A stretch of DNA of 27,600 nt from an uncultured Bacilli bacterium (GTDB lineage: Bacteria > Bacillota_I > Bacilli_A > RF39 > UBA660), in contig CALVHK010000003.1 of NCBI GenBank assembly GCA_944327405.1, forward strand, positions 1 to 27,600. Direction: 5' to 3'. Position 1 is the first letter of the stretch; every line of letters begins with the position of its first letter. The notes below the pieces were generated by a model. It saw only the letters and a program-made list of their open reading frames with translations. It did no database searches and was not told where the DNA came from. The position numbers and the translations under genes were made by a program. Shown one piece after another: positions 8,253-14,890 of the stretch.

Positions 8253-9107
8253 ATGAAAACAAGAATGGAAAAATATTATGATGAAGAAAATAATAACATT
8301 GCTTTAAGACAACAAAAGAATGTTGATCTTTATGAAAATCTTGATGATTATGAAGTAGATGATTATAAACTGGAAGCGAATGCAACGGTTCTTGATAATA
8401 ATGCGAAAAATATTGATGTTGAAAAAATCAAAAAGATTTTGGATACAAAGTATAATAAAACTCCGAAAAGAAGAAGTATTGTGGTTGAAGAACGTGATTA
8501 TGAGGAACCAAATATTAGCTTAGATGAAACGAGAGAATATGATATTAATGCCATATTAGAGCGAGCTCGGAGTGAAAATAACTGCGATTACGAAAAAGAG
8601 CGACTTAAGAAAATTCGAGATACTCAGTTTGATATTTTAAATAGTTTGGATATTGAAGGAGAGGAAGAGGAAAAAGAAGAGACTAAAGACAATAATGAGC
8701 TTATGGATCTTATTAATACGATTACTGCTAAAGAATTGGAAGTTAAGAATAGCAAGAAAGAACCTGACTTAGATCCTTTGGATATTTTAACGGATTTAAA
8801 GGGTAGTGATGATACCGTAGTGGTCGATGGCATTCATGAGGAAGCGGAAAGTGTTAATGAAACATCTCCAATTATGTCTTTAGAAGAGGCAGATAAAATT
8901 AAACCGACCATTATGGAAAATAAAACCCAAGACTTAACAAGTACTTTACAGTTTACGCAAAGTGATTTTGATGATTTTAATGATTTAAAAAAGGAAGTTA
9001 AATCAAGTAGAGCCCTTATTTATATTATTATTGTTATTGTTAGTTTGATTTTTATAGCCGGTCTAATTATCTTTTTAAATAATTTTTTAAATCTTTCTTT
9101 ATTTTAA
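8253..9107 (+). CDS. Acidic, tail-anchored membrane protein of unknown function
   Basis: I do not recognise this protein. From the ATG at 8253 it is 284 aa. A long, strongly charged and probably disordered segment (about 1-250) is rich in Asp, Glu, Asn and Lys, with a run of consecutive Glu near 130 (EGEEEEKEETK). A single membrane helix lies at the extreme C-terminus (about 254-276), so it should be tail-anchored with the acidic part in the cytoplasm. A TTG at 8244 is in frame but would overlap the GAAGGA ribosome site, so the ATG is preferred. Only 15 bases separate it from yunB, so the two may be co-transcribed, which hints at a sporulation or envelope role. Confidence 0.65.
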   Translation: MKTRMEKYYDEENNNIALRQQKNVDLYENLDDYEVDDYKLEANATVLDNNAKNIDVEKIKKILDTKYNKTPKRRSIVVEERDYEEPNISLDETREYDINAILERARSENNCDYEKERLKKIRDTQFDILNSLDIEGEEEEKEETKDNNELMDLINTITAKELEVKNSKKEPDLDPLDILTDLKGSDDTVVVDGIHEEAESVNETSPIMSLEEADKIKPTIMENKTQDLTSTLQFTQSDFDDFNDLKKEVKSSRALIYIIIVIVSLIFIAGLIIFLNNFLNLSLF

Positions 9108-9122
9108 TGCATATAGTTTAGT

Positions 9123-9866
9123 ATGAGAAATGGTTTTAAAAGTAAGAGACAAAATAAAAGTAAAATATTATCGAAAATCGTTTTTATTACAATCATTTTT
9201 GTTGTCTTGCTTACCATTTTTTTATTATCTAAATTTATGAATAATTTAGATCATTCTTTAATTGAGATTAGTACCAATGAAATAACAAGGGTAACTTATG
9301 AATTTATTACGGAAAGATTAGATAGTAGTGTTTTTACCGGTGCCAATTTAGAAGATATTCTTGTTATTGAGAAAAATAGTCAAGATGAAATTATTTATGT
9401 TGATTTTGATTTGGAACAAGCATATCTTGTTTTGGATCAAGTATCTACGATTTTAAATGATTCTTTTAAGGATTTAGAAAGTGGTAATGTGTCTGTAGCT
9501 TATCTAGATCAAGAGTTATCGCATGATTTGGGAAGTATGGTTTTATCTATTCCCATTGGGAATAGTTTTTCTAATATGTATTTTTATAACTTTGGTCCAA
9601 GAGTTCCTGTGCGGATAAATTTTATTGGGTCGGTACTTACAAATCTTAAGACGAAAGTAACGAATTATGGACTTAATAATGCTTTAGTAGAAATGTTTGT
9701 ATACATTGAGTTTAAGACACAAATTATGGGTTCTTTTGAAGTAGAAGAAGTGACTTTGAAATATGATGCTGTGATTGCATCGATGATGGTAGAAGGGGAA
9801 GTTCCTCAATTTTATGGAGGTACGATCGAAAAAGAAAGTAGCATTTATTCTAAAGATATTGATTAG
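9123..9866 (+). CDS. yunB: Sporulation protein YunB
   Basis: This 247-aa protein has one N-terminal membrane helix (about 18-38) and then an extracytoplasmic domain. The conserved YunB core is at about 138-200: IPIGNSFSNMYF, GPRVPVRINFIGSV, then GLNNALVEMFVYIEFKTQIMG. YunB is a mother-cell protein of Bacillus, needed for efficient spore formation and conserved in spore formers; its molecular role is not known. No good Shine-Dalgarno precedes the ATG, so translation may depend on the gene 15 bases upstream. Together with the collagen-like and YlmC-like proteins, it is the best evidence here that the host sporulates. Confidence 0.85.
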   Translation: MRNGFKSKRQNKSKILSKIVFITIIFVVLLTIFLLSKFMNNLDHSLIEISTNEITRVTYEFITERLDSSVFTGANLEDILVIEKNSQDEIIYVDFDLEQAYLVLDQVSTILNDSFKDLESGNVSVAYLDQELSHDLGSMVLSIPIGNSFSNMYFYNFGPRVPVRINFIGSVLTNLKTKVTNYGLNNALVEMFVYIEFKTQIMGSFEVEEVTLKYDAVIASMMVEGEVPQFYGGTIEKESSIYSKDID

Positions 9867-9940
9867 TTTATATAAAAGTATATCTGTGGAATTTACATTA
9901 GAATGTGTTAGCTGTAGAAGAAATACGTAATGTTTTCCAA

Positions 9941-9968
9941 AAATAAAAAACCCAGATTTCTCTAGGTT
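9941..9968 (-). terminator. Terminator of the tRNA-Met unit
   Basis: Minus strand: AACCTAGA, GAAA tetraloop, TCTGGGTT (8 bp, one G-U), then TTTTTTATTTTT. It lies 13 bases after the encoded CCA end of the tRNA. Confidence 0.85.
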
Positions 9969-9981
9969 TAATTAGCATTTA

Positions 9982-10058
9982 TGGTAGCGACGGAGAGGAT
10001 CGAACTCCCGACCTACCGGGTATGAACCGGTCGCTCTAGCCAGCTGAGCTACATCGCC
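9982..10058 (-). tRNA. tRNA-Met (anticodon CAT), elongator type
   Basis: The minus strand folds into a 77-nt cloverleaf with acceptor GGCGATG/CGTCGCT, a D arm, an anticodon arm GACCGGTTCATACCCGGTAGGTC with CAT at 10022-10024, the T loop GTTCGATCC and an encoded CCA. The first pair is G-U, and the body closely resembles elongator tRNA-Met of Bacillus. It is not the initiator, which has a GGG/CCC anticodon stem and a mismatch at position 1-72. Confidence 0.96.
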
Positions 10059-10099
10059 AAATTACTTTACAAAGGTTGTCCTTTGTTTGAAACAATAAT

Positions 10100-10128
10100 A
10101 ATATATCATAAAAAAATTAATTTTACAA
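10100..10128 (-). promoter_or_regulatory. Promoter of the tRNA-Met unit
   Basis: Minus strand TTGTAA (10123-10128) and TATATT (10100-10105) are 17 bases apart, about 42 bases before the tRNA 5' end. Confidence 0.6.
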
Positions 10129-10140
10129 TACCTAAATTGC

Positions 10141-10169
10141 TTGATTTTCAAATTATGACAGTGTATTAT
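10141..10169 (+). promoter_or_regulatory. Promoter of the cysteine-leader/cysK unit
   Basis: TTGATT (10141-10146) and TATTAT (10164-10169) have a 17-base spacer. Transcription would start near 10176, just before the first leader ORF. Confidence 0.65.
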
Positions 10170-10186
10170 ATTAATAGGTGATACAA

Positions 10187-10246
10187 ATGATGCAATGTTG
10201 TTGTTGCTGTTTTAGGAAATTTATTCAAAAAAATTTAGTCATGTAA
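10187..10246 (+). CDS. Poly-Cys leader peptide (19 aa) upstream of cysK
   Basis: This tiny ORF encodes MMQCCCCCFRKFIQKNLVM, with five consecutive Cys codons (TGT TGT TGT TGC TGT) at codons 4-8. AGGTG at 10177-10181 precedes the ATG by 5 nt, or the second ATG by 8. It is the first reading frame on the transcript that leads to a cysteine synthase gene. A run of codons for the end-product amino acid is the hallmark of a ribosome-mediated attenuation leader. Translation would stall on these codons when Cys-tRNA is scarce. The peptide itself is probably not functional. Confidence 0.75.
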   Translation: MMQCCCCCFRKFIQKNLVM

Positions 10247-10300
10247 ACTTTTGATGGTACCAAATTCTTTCATAGTTTATATGATATTATAGGAGGTACC
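10238..10300 (+). promoter_or_regulatory. Alternative hairpins over the second leader's ribosome site
   Basis: 10238-10248, which includes the stop codon of the first leader ORF, can pair with 10275-10285 (11 bp, two G-U). Alternatively GGTACC at 10256-10261 can pair with GGTACC at 10295-10300, which covers the AGGAGG (10291-10296) of the second leader ORF. The two pairings cannot form together without a pseudoknot. This suggests a switch governed by the ribosome position on the first leader. It is a paper-folding inference. Confidence 0.4.
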
Positions 10301-10304
10301 TAAT

Positions 10305-10364
10305 ATGTTTAAAAGACAAGTTAATAGTATTCGATGTTGCTTTTCTTTAAAATTAAATAATTAA
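10305..10364 (+). CDS. Second leader peptide with tandem Cys codons (19 aa)
   Basis: This ORF encodes MFKRQVNSIRCCFSLKLNN. A strong AGGAGG at 10291-10296 lies 8 nt before the ATG. Two Cys codons (TGT TGC, 10335-10340) sit immediately before the 5' arm of a hairpin that hides the cysK ribosome site. The stop is 17 bases before the cysK start. Its size, position and Cys pair make it a second cysteine-sensing leader rather than a protein gene. Confidence 0.65.
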   Translation: MFKRQVNSIRCCFSLKLNN

Positions 10365-10371
10365 AGAAAGG
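10340..10371 (+). promoter_or_regulatory. Hairpin sequestering the cysK ribosome site
   Basis: CTTTTCTTTAA (10340-10350) and TTAAAGAAAGG (10361-10371) form an 11-bp stem with one G-U and a 10-nt loop. The 3' arm contains AAAGG, the Shine-Dalgarno of cysK (ATG 10382). There is no T tract, so this would be a translational switch. A ribosome stalled on the Cys codons at 10335-10340 would cover the 5' arm and free the site. Confidence 0.6.
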
Positions 10372-10381
10372 AAATGGAGAA

Positions 10382-11329
10382 ATGGAAAAATTAATTGGAA
10401 ATACACCTATGGTGAAGATAAAATATCGTTATCAGGGGAATATTGGGTATGTTTATGCAAAGCTAGAATACTATAACTATACGGGAAGTATTAAGGATCG
10501 GATTGCTTATTATATACTTATAAAATCAAAAGAATTAGGTCTTTTAAAAGACGGGCAAGCGATTGTGGAAGCGACGAGTGGAAATACAGGGATTAGTTTT
10601 TCTGCTCTAGGTGCTTTAATGCATCATCCTGTTCATATTTTTATGCCGGATTGGGCAAGTGTTGAGAGAGTAAATATTATGAAGCTTTATGATGCCAATG
10701 TATATTTAGTAAGTAGAGAAGAAGGGGGATTTCAGGAAGCAATTCGAAGAAGTGAAGAGTTTGCTTCAGAAATTAATGGCTTCTTACCTAAACAGTTTGA
10801 GAATACTTTAAATATCGATGCTCATTATAATGGTACGGGAAGAGAAATACTTGATGCACTTCCAAATGTTGATACTTTTGTTAGTGGAATTGGTACTGGT
10901 GGTACTTTAATTGGCGTTGCTAAACGATTAAAAGAATATGATAAAGATATTCAAATTGTTGCTTTAGAACCAAGTAGTATGCCTTTAATTAGTGAAGGTA
11001 AAATAATTGGTAATCATAAAATTGAGGGAATTGGGGATGATTTTATTCCCGACATCGTTGATCGTAATTTGATTGATAAAATTGTGTTAATAAATGATGG
11101 AGATGCGATTAATATGAGCAGACTTTTAGCTAAAAAGTTGGGCCTTGGCGTAGGTATATCTAGTGGTGCTAATTTTTTGGCTAGTGTTATTGCTAAAGGA
11201 AAGTGTGTTGCTACGGTTTTTGCTGATGATTTTAAGAAATACTTGAGTACAGATTTAATAAAAGATGTTGATCTTAATCCGGAGTTTATATCCAATCAGA
11301 TTGAGTTATTAGATTTAGAGGTTGTGTAG
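10382..11329 (+). CDS. cysK: Cysteine synthase (O-acetylserine sulfhydrylase family)
   Basis: This 315-aa enzyme is a fold-type II PLP protein of the CysK/CysM/cystathionine beta-synthase family. Motifs are EKLIGNTPMVKI at the start, TGSIKDR with PLP-binding Lys38, the substrate loop EATSGNTG (63-70), the phosphate-binding GTGGT (171-175) and GISSGAN (258-264). It makes cysteine from O-acetylserine (or O-phosphoserine) and sulfide; the sequence alone does not settle the donor. The usual NPGSVKDR is YTGSIKDR here. It is a single gene with a strong downstream terminator and an upstream double Cys leader, so feedback by cysteine supply is likely. The leader itself supports a cysteine-synthesis role over other PLP reactions. 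Confidence 0.9.
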   Translation: MEKLIGNTPMVKIKYRYQGNIGYVYAKLEYYNYTGSIKDRIAYYILIKSKELGLLKDGQAIVEATSGNTGISFSALGALMHHPVHIFMPDWASVERVNIMKLYDANVYLVSREEGGFQEAIRRSEEFASEINGFLPKQFENTLNIDAHYNGTGREILDALPNVDTFVSGIGTGGTLIGVAKRLKEYDKDIQIVALEPSSMPLISEGKIIGNHKIEGIGDDFIPDIVDRNLIDKIVLINDGDAINMSRLLAKKLGLGVGISSGANFLASVIAKGKCVATVFADDFKKYLSTDLIKDVDLNPEFISNQIELLDLEVV

Positions 11330-11333
11330 ATAA

Positions 11334-11361
11334 ATGCTATCTTAGGGTAGCATTTTTATTT
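11334..11361 (+). terminator. Terminator of cysK
   Basis: ATGCTATC, loop TTAG, GGTAGCAT (8 bp, one G-U), followed by TTTTATTT, 5 bases after the cysK stop. Confidence 0.85.
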
Positions 11362-11387
11362 GATTTAAGGTAAAATAAATGTATAAG
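11360..11387 (+). promoter_or_regulatory. Promoter of the WYL regulator gene
   Basis: TTGATT (11360-11365) and TATAAG (11382-11387) have a 16-base spacer. The promoter starts within the T tract of the cysK terminator and lies 17 bases before the ATG. Confidence 0.5.
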
Positions 11388-11403
11388 AAAGGGTGGGGTA
11401 TTT

Positions 11404-11997
11404 ATGGGAAAAATCTCTAATGCAATATTATTACTCGATTATCTAAGTAGTGGTAATAAGTATTCTGCTAAAGAGCTTTCTGATAAAATTGGTGTAAGTG
11501 AAAGAATGATTCGCTATTATAAAAGTGAATTGGAAAAATCTGGTATTTATGTAGAACACTTTATGGGACCAAACGGAGGGTATTTTCTTAATAATAACTC
11601 TTATCAATTTAACCATTTTAATAAATATGACTTACAATTACTGGAAGGCACATTGTTTGAATTAGAAAAAAGTAATTATGTTCATATCGAGGAATATGCT
11701 TATTTAATAGAAAAAGTTAAACATCTTATTGATATTGAAGAAGAAAAAAGCAAAGTTTTTTTTGATGATGATAGTATTGACAATTCTAATGTTTATTTTA
11801 AAATTAGTGAGTGCATTAGAGCAAATAAAAGCATTTTAATTTTGTATGAAAATTTAGAATCAGTTTGGCAGGAAAGAAAGATTCATCCTTTAATCTTTTT
11901 TAAGTATTCTTCAAAAGTTTATGTTACTGCTTTTTGTGAATTAAGACAAGATATTAGACATTTTGATTTAGAAAGAATTAAAATTGTCGATCAATAA
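11404..11997 (+). CDS. Short HTH-WYL transcription regulator
   Basis: This 197-aa protein has an N-terminal winged helix-turn-helix (about 1-60, YSAKELSDKIGVSERMIRYYKSELEKSG), a helical linker, and a WYL-type ligand domain from about 131. The WYL core is recognisable in KIHPLIFFKYSSKVYVTAFCELRQDIRHFDLERI. It stops right after that core and lacks the C-terminal extension that most WYL regulators of about 300 aa carry. WYL proteins bind nucleic acid or small ligands and often control defence or metabolic islands. AAGGGTGG lies before the ATG. It sits just upstream of the HAD/PRTase/PfkB-SIS genes, so it is a candidate regulator of them. Confidence 0.78.
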   Translation: MGKISNAILLLDYLSSGNKYSAKELSDKIGVSERMIRYYKSELEKSGIYVEHFMGPNGGYFLNNNSYQFNHFNKYDLQLLEGTLFELEKSNYVHIEEYAYLIEKVKHLIDIEEEKSKVFFDDDSIDNSNVYFKISECIRANKSILILYENLESVWQERKIHPLIFFKYSSKVYVTAFCELRQDIRHFDLERIKIVDQ

Positions 11998-12020
11998 ATA
12001 CAAAATACTTCCTATATTTG

Positions 12021-12029
12021 TGATATAAT
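12021..12029 (+). promoter_or_regulatory. Extended -10 promoter of the HAD/PRTase/PfkB-SIS run
   Basis: TGATATAAT is a perfect extended -10, 21 bases before the first HAD gene and 7 bases before its AGGAGG. A separate promoter here means the regulator and the enzyme genes can be transcribed independently. Confidence 0.6.
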
Positions 12030-12049
12030 ATATTTAGGAGGAAAAAATT

Positions 12050-12523
12050 ATGAATTATTTGTTGTTAGATTTAGATGGCGTTATATTAGATTCTGAGCAG
12101 AGAGTTGTAAATGAAAAAAATAAGTGTCCTAACGTAGGGTGGGATGATTTTTTTAATACTTTAGATTGGTATAGTTTGTTAGCTGAATCAGAACCTATTA
12201 ATGATTCTGTGGATATCATAAAAAGTGCTCAAAAAAGAGATAAAGAGATTGCAATTTTAACAAAGGTTCATACTTTATTAGAAATGCAAGCTAAAGTTTA
12301 TGATATGCATCGAAGAGGAATTTTTTTACCTATGTTTTTTGTACCACCTCATGTAAAAAAAAGTGAGATATTTTTACCTAAAAATAATGAAATCCTAGTA
12401 GATGATAGTCTTAAAAATCTACATGATTGGAATTTGAATGGCGGGACTAGCATATTGTTTGCTTCAACATCTTCTGATGAAGTTCCTTATGAATGTATTA
12501 ATTCGTTGAAAAGAATTTTGTAG
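12050..12523 (+). CDS. Small HAD-superfamily phosphatase-like protein
   Basis: This 157-aa protein has the three main HAD motifs: DLDGV near the N-terminus (Asp7, Asp9), ILTKVH with Thr71 as motif II, and EILVDDS near 114-120 as the acidic motif IV. The cap region is minimal, so it is one of the short, C0/C1-type HADs. The family mostly cleaves phosphate esters; the substrate is unknown. AGGAGG lies 8 nt before the ATG. The next gene begins 11 bases after its stop and also carries a HAD domain, so the pair may act in sequence on one metabolite. Codon use is very A/T-rich, like the two following genes. Confidence 0.8.
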   Translation: MNYLLLDLDGVILDSEQRVVNEKNKCPNVGWDDFFNTLDWYSLLAESEPINDSVDIIKSAQKRDKEIAILTKVHTLLEMQAKVYDMHRRGIFLPMFFVPPHVKKSEIFLPKNNEILVDDSLKNLHDWNLNGGTSILFASTSSDEVPYECINSLKRIL

Positions 12524-12534
12524 AGGTAGAAGTT

Positions 12535-14853
12535 ATGATAGATAAAGAACTTTTAGAGAATTATAAATATGCTTTAAGTCAAAAATATAATGCTATATGT
12601 TTTGATATAGATGGCACTCTAACTTTAGAAAAGTCTTCACAGATCGATTCAAGAATTTATCCGTATTTTGCAAATATCTTAAAACATTATATTCCTATAG
12701 TTTTTATCACTGGTCGAGGAGAGACTGGAATTAGAGAATTAATAGATGAGATTATTCCGGTCTTGAAAAATAGATATGAGGTAAATGATAAGCACCTAAA
12801 AAGGATGTATGCTTTAACTAATGATGGTGCAAGATTGTTTCTTTCTGATAAAAATATTTTTGATAATAATTTATATATTTCTTTAGAAGAGGAATTTTTA
12901 AGATTAAAAAATCTTAATTCAGAGTTATTATATATATTAAAAGAAGAACAATTGGATTCTTATTGTCAAATTACTTATTCTAAAGATTTACAAACTAATA
13001 AAATTATAAATATTAGACTTATGCTATTGGCTGATGATCATAATATTGAAAGCAAGATTATAGCTATTATTAATAAATTGATTAATAGAACTGGTTCTAT
13101 TAATATTAATTTGAGTAAGGGACATTTTCGAGGACATTCAATCCTACAAATAGGGACAACCATTAAAGGGAATGCTATTAAAGTTACCGAAAGAATAATA
13201 GGTATTCCTGAAAATTCTATGCTTAGAATTGGCGATTGTGGTAATTTTGAGGGAAATGATTATACTATGCTTAATTGTTTTCAAGGATTTAGCGTTAATG
13301 AGGTGAGTGGTGCTAAAGACTCCTGCTTTCCTATTATTTCTAATGGAAAAATAGTCAAAGGAGTAGATGCAACTATAGCTTTGCTAAAAAAAGTTAAACT
13401 TATTCCAACAATGTGTTTGCAGCATGCTTTGGAGAAAGATTATGTAAAAAAATATTCAGAAGTAGAACAACAAATGAATTTAGGTAAAAATAAGAGAATT
13501 GCACATTTTGATGAAATTATAAACAAAAGATTTAATGTAGTAGATGGAATTTATGGATTGTTTGATAAAAACAGTGGAAGTATTAAAATACCTATGTATG
13601 AATGGAATTTGATAGATGATCAAAATCCTTTGAAGCAATTTTGGGGATTGCAATCAGAAAATCAAAATTTATTAAATTCACTTAGGGATAACGAAAATAT
13701 ATTATTGAGAGGTTCTAAAAATTATTATTATTTTTTAGCTAATCGTCTTCATGATGAGAATAATGACAGGGATATTTTGAGTAGGCAAATGGTTCAGGAA
13801 TGGCTCTTTAATTATAATAATTTCTTTACCTATGCATGCGAAGCTATTAAAAAAGTTTATTTTGTTAATAGCGTTGAAAATGTAAAAATGCTATTGGGAA
13901 TTTTAGATAATGCTAGGAATTATTTATTAATATTAATTAATCAACAAATAAACAATATTTCTAACCGTAATAATATTTTATTGAATCTTAACTTATATGA
14001 TGAAAATTCAATTTTATATAATTTATTTACACTTTTAGTTAACGTTGATGCCACTATGGCTTATATTACTTTTGATTTAAGTTATCAAATAGATAAAGAT
14101 TATGTTATAAATTTAATCAGAAAAGTTTTACTTATTTCTAAAAAATTTAATTTATCATTTGAAAAGGAATGTGTGAAAGAAAATTATTCAAAGGATTTTA
14201 GAGTGTATCGTGAAATTGATAATTTTGCAGAGAATTTTATTACCTGTTATTATGCTTTGCAAAAAAATCTTGATTTTAATAATTATAGTTTTTGTGGTCT
14301 TAGCTATGGTGGTATTGAATTACCAATGATTATGAAACTGTTAAATAAAGAATTTAAAGATATATATGTTTTAAAATTTAATTCTAGAATTGATGGTTAT
14401 ACTCAAAAGCAATCATTTGAATTGCGCTATTTTGATATAAGTAAAATTGGAGGCATGATTCTGACTGGCATAAATTTATCTAGAAAGGTTATATTGTTAG
14501 ATGATAATTTATTGACTGGTAAAACTATGCAGTTAGCTATAACAACACTCTATGATTTAGGTCTTGATGTTAGTAATGTTTTGGCTGTTAGATATCCAAG
14601 TGTTAATAGAATAAGTCAAATGTTTTTACCTAATCATGGTGCGGTGGATTATAGATTGTTTTTTGAATTTATTCAAGGTTTGTATTTTCCTAGTCCTTAT
14701 AGTTGGAGAGACTTTTGCAGTGATAATAATTATACAGACTCTTTAGGAGTATTTGATTTGAATCGTCATAAAATTTTAGAATGTTTGTTAAAAAATGGTG
14801 ATTATTCTAAAAATAGCGAAGTTATGCAATTAAGAAGACAGCTGAATAAATAA
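12535..14853 (+). CDS. HAD phosphatase-phosphoribosyltransferase fusion protein
   Basis: This 772-aa protein has two recognisable ends. The N-terminus (about 15-285) is a HAD phosphatase of the Cof/sucrose-phosphatase type: FDIDGTLT with Asp24 and Asp26, VFITGRG at 56-62, KGNAIKV near 211, and IGDCGNFEGNDYTML at 232-246. The C-terminus (about 585-710) looks like a type I phosphoribosyltransferase: CGLSYGGIELPMIM near 587-600 and the PRPP loop VILLDDNLLTGKTM at 652-665. The middle 300 residues are helical, Asn/Tyr-rich and unrecognised. The predicted chemistry is hydrolysis of a phosphate ester plus transfer to or from PRPP, so a nucleotide-like product or salvage reaction is inferred. AGGTAG precedes the ATG. 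The gene is strikingly A/T-rich, suggesting transfer. I know no characterised protein with this architecture. Confidence 0.75.
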   Translation: MIDKELLENYKYALSQKYNAICFDIDGTLTLEKSSQIDSRIYPYFANILKHYIPIVFITGRGETGIRELIDEIIPVLKNRYEVNDKHLKRMYALTNDGARLFLSDKNIFDNNLYISLEEEFLRLKNLNSELLYILKEEQLDSYCQITYSKDLQTNKIINIRLMLLADDHNIESKIIAIINKLINRTGSININLSKGHFRGHSILQIGTTIKGNAIKVTERIIGIPENSMLRIGDCGNFEGNDYTMLNCFQGFSVNEVSGAKDSCFPIISNGKIVKGVDATIALLKKVKLIPTMCLQHALEKDYVKKYSEVEQQMNLGKNKRIAHFDEIINKRFNVVDGIYGLFDKNSGSIKIPMYEWNLIDDQNPLKQFWGLQSENQNLLNSLRDNENILLRGSKNYYYFLANRLHDENNDRDILSRQMVQEWLFNYNNFFTYACEAIKKVYFVNSVENVKMLLGILDNARNYLLILINQQINNISNRNNILLNLNLYDENSILYNLFTLLVNVDATMAYITFDLSYQIDKDYVINLIRKVLLISKKFNLSFEKECVKENYSKDFRVYREIDNFAENFITCYYALQKNLDFNNYSFCGLSYGGIELPMIMKLLNKEFKDIYVLKFNSRIDGYTQKQSFELRYFDISKIGGMILTGINLSRKVILLDDNLLTGKTMQLAITTLYDLGLDVSNVLAVRYPSVNRISQMFLPNHGAVDYRLFFEFIQGLYFPSPYSWRDFCSDNNYTDSLGVFDLNRHKILECLLKNGDYSKNSEVMQLRRQLNK

Positions 14854-14890
14854 TAATATTGTTTTATAAATTAAATGAATTGGAGGATAT

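Noticed and set aside
8122..8385. 87-aa minus-strand open frame over the ferredoxin promoter
   Set aside because: It covers the ferredoxin promoter and ribosome site and the start of the gene at 8253, with no ribosome site of its own.
10240..10310. Cys T-box riboswitch (TGGTACC at 10255-10261 resembles the T-box core)
   Set aside because: The leader is too short before it, lacks the stem I and AG-bulge elements, and has no terminator; Cys-codon ORFs explain the region better.
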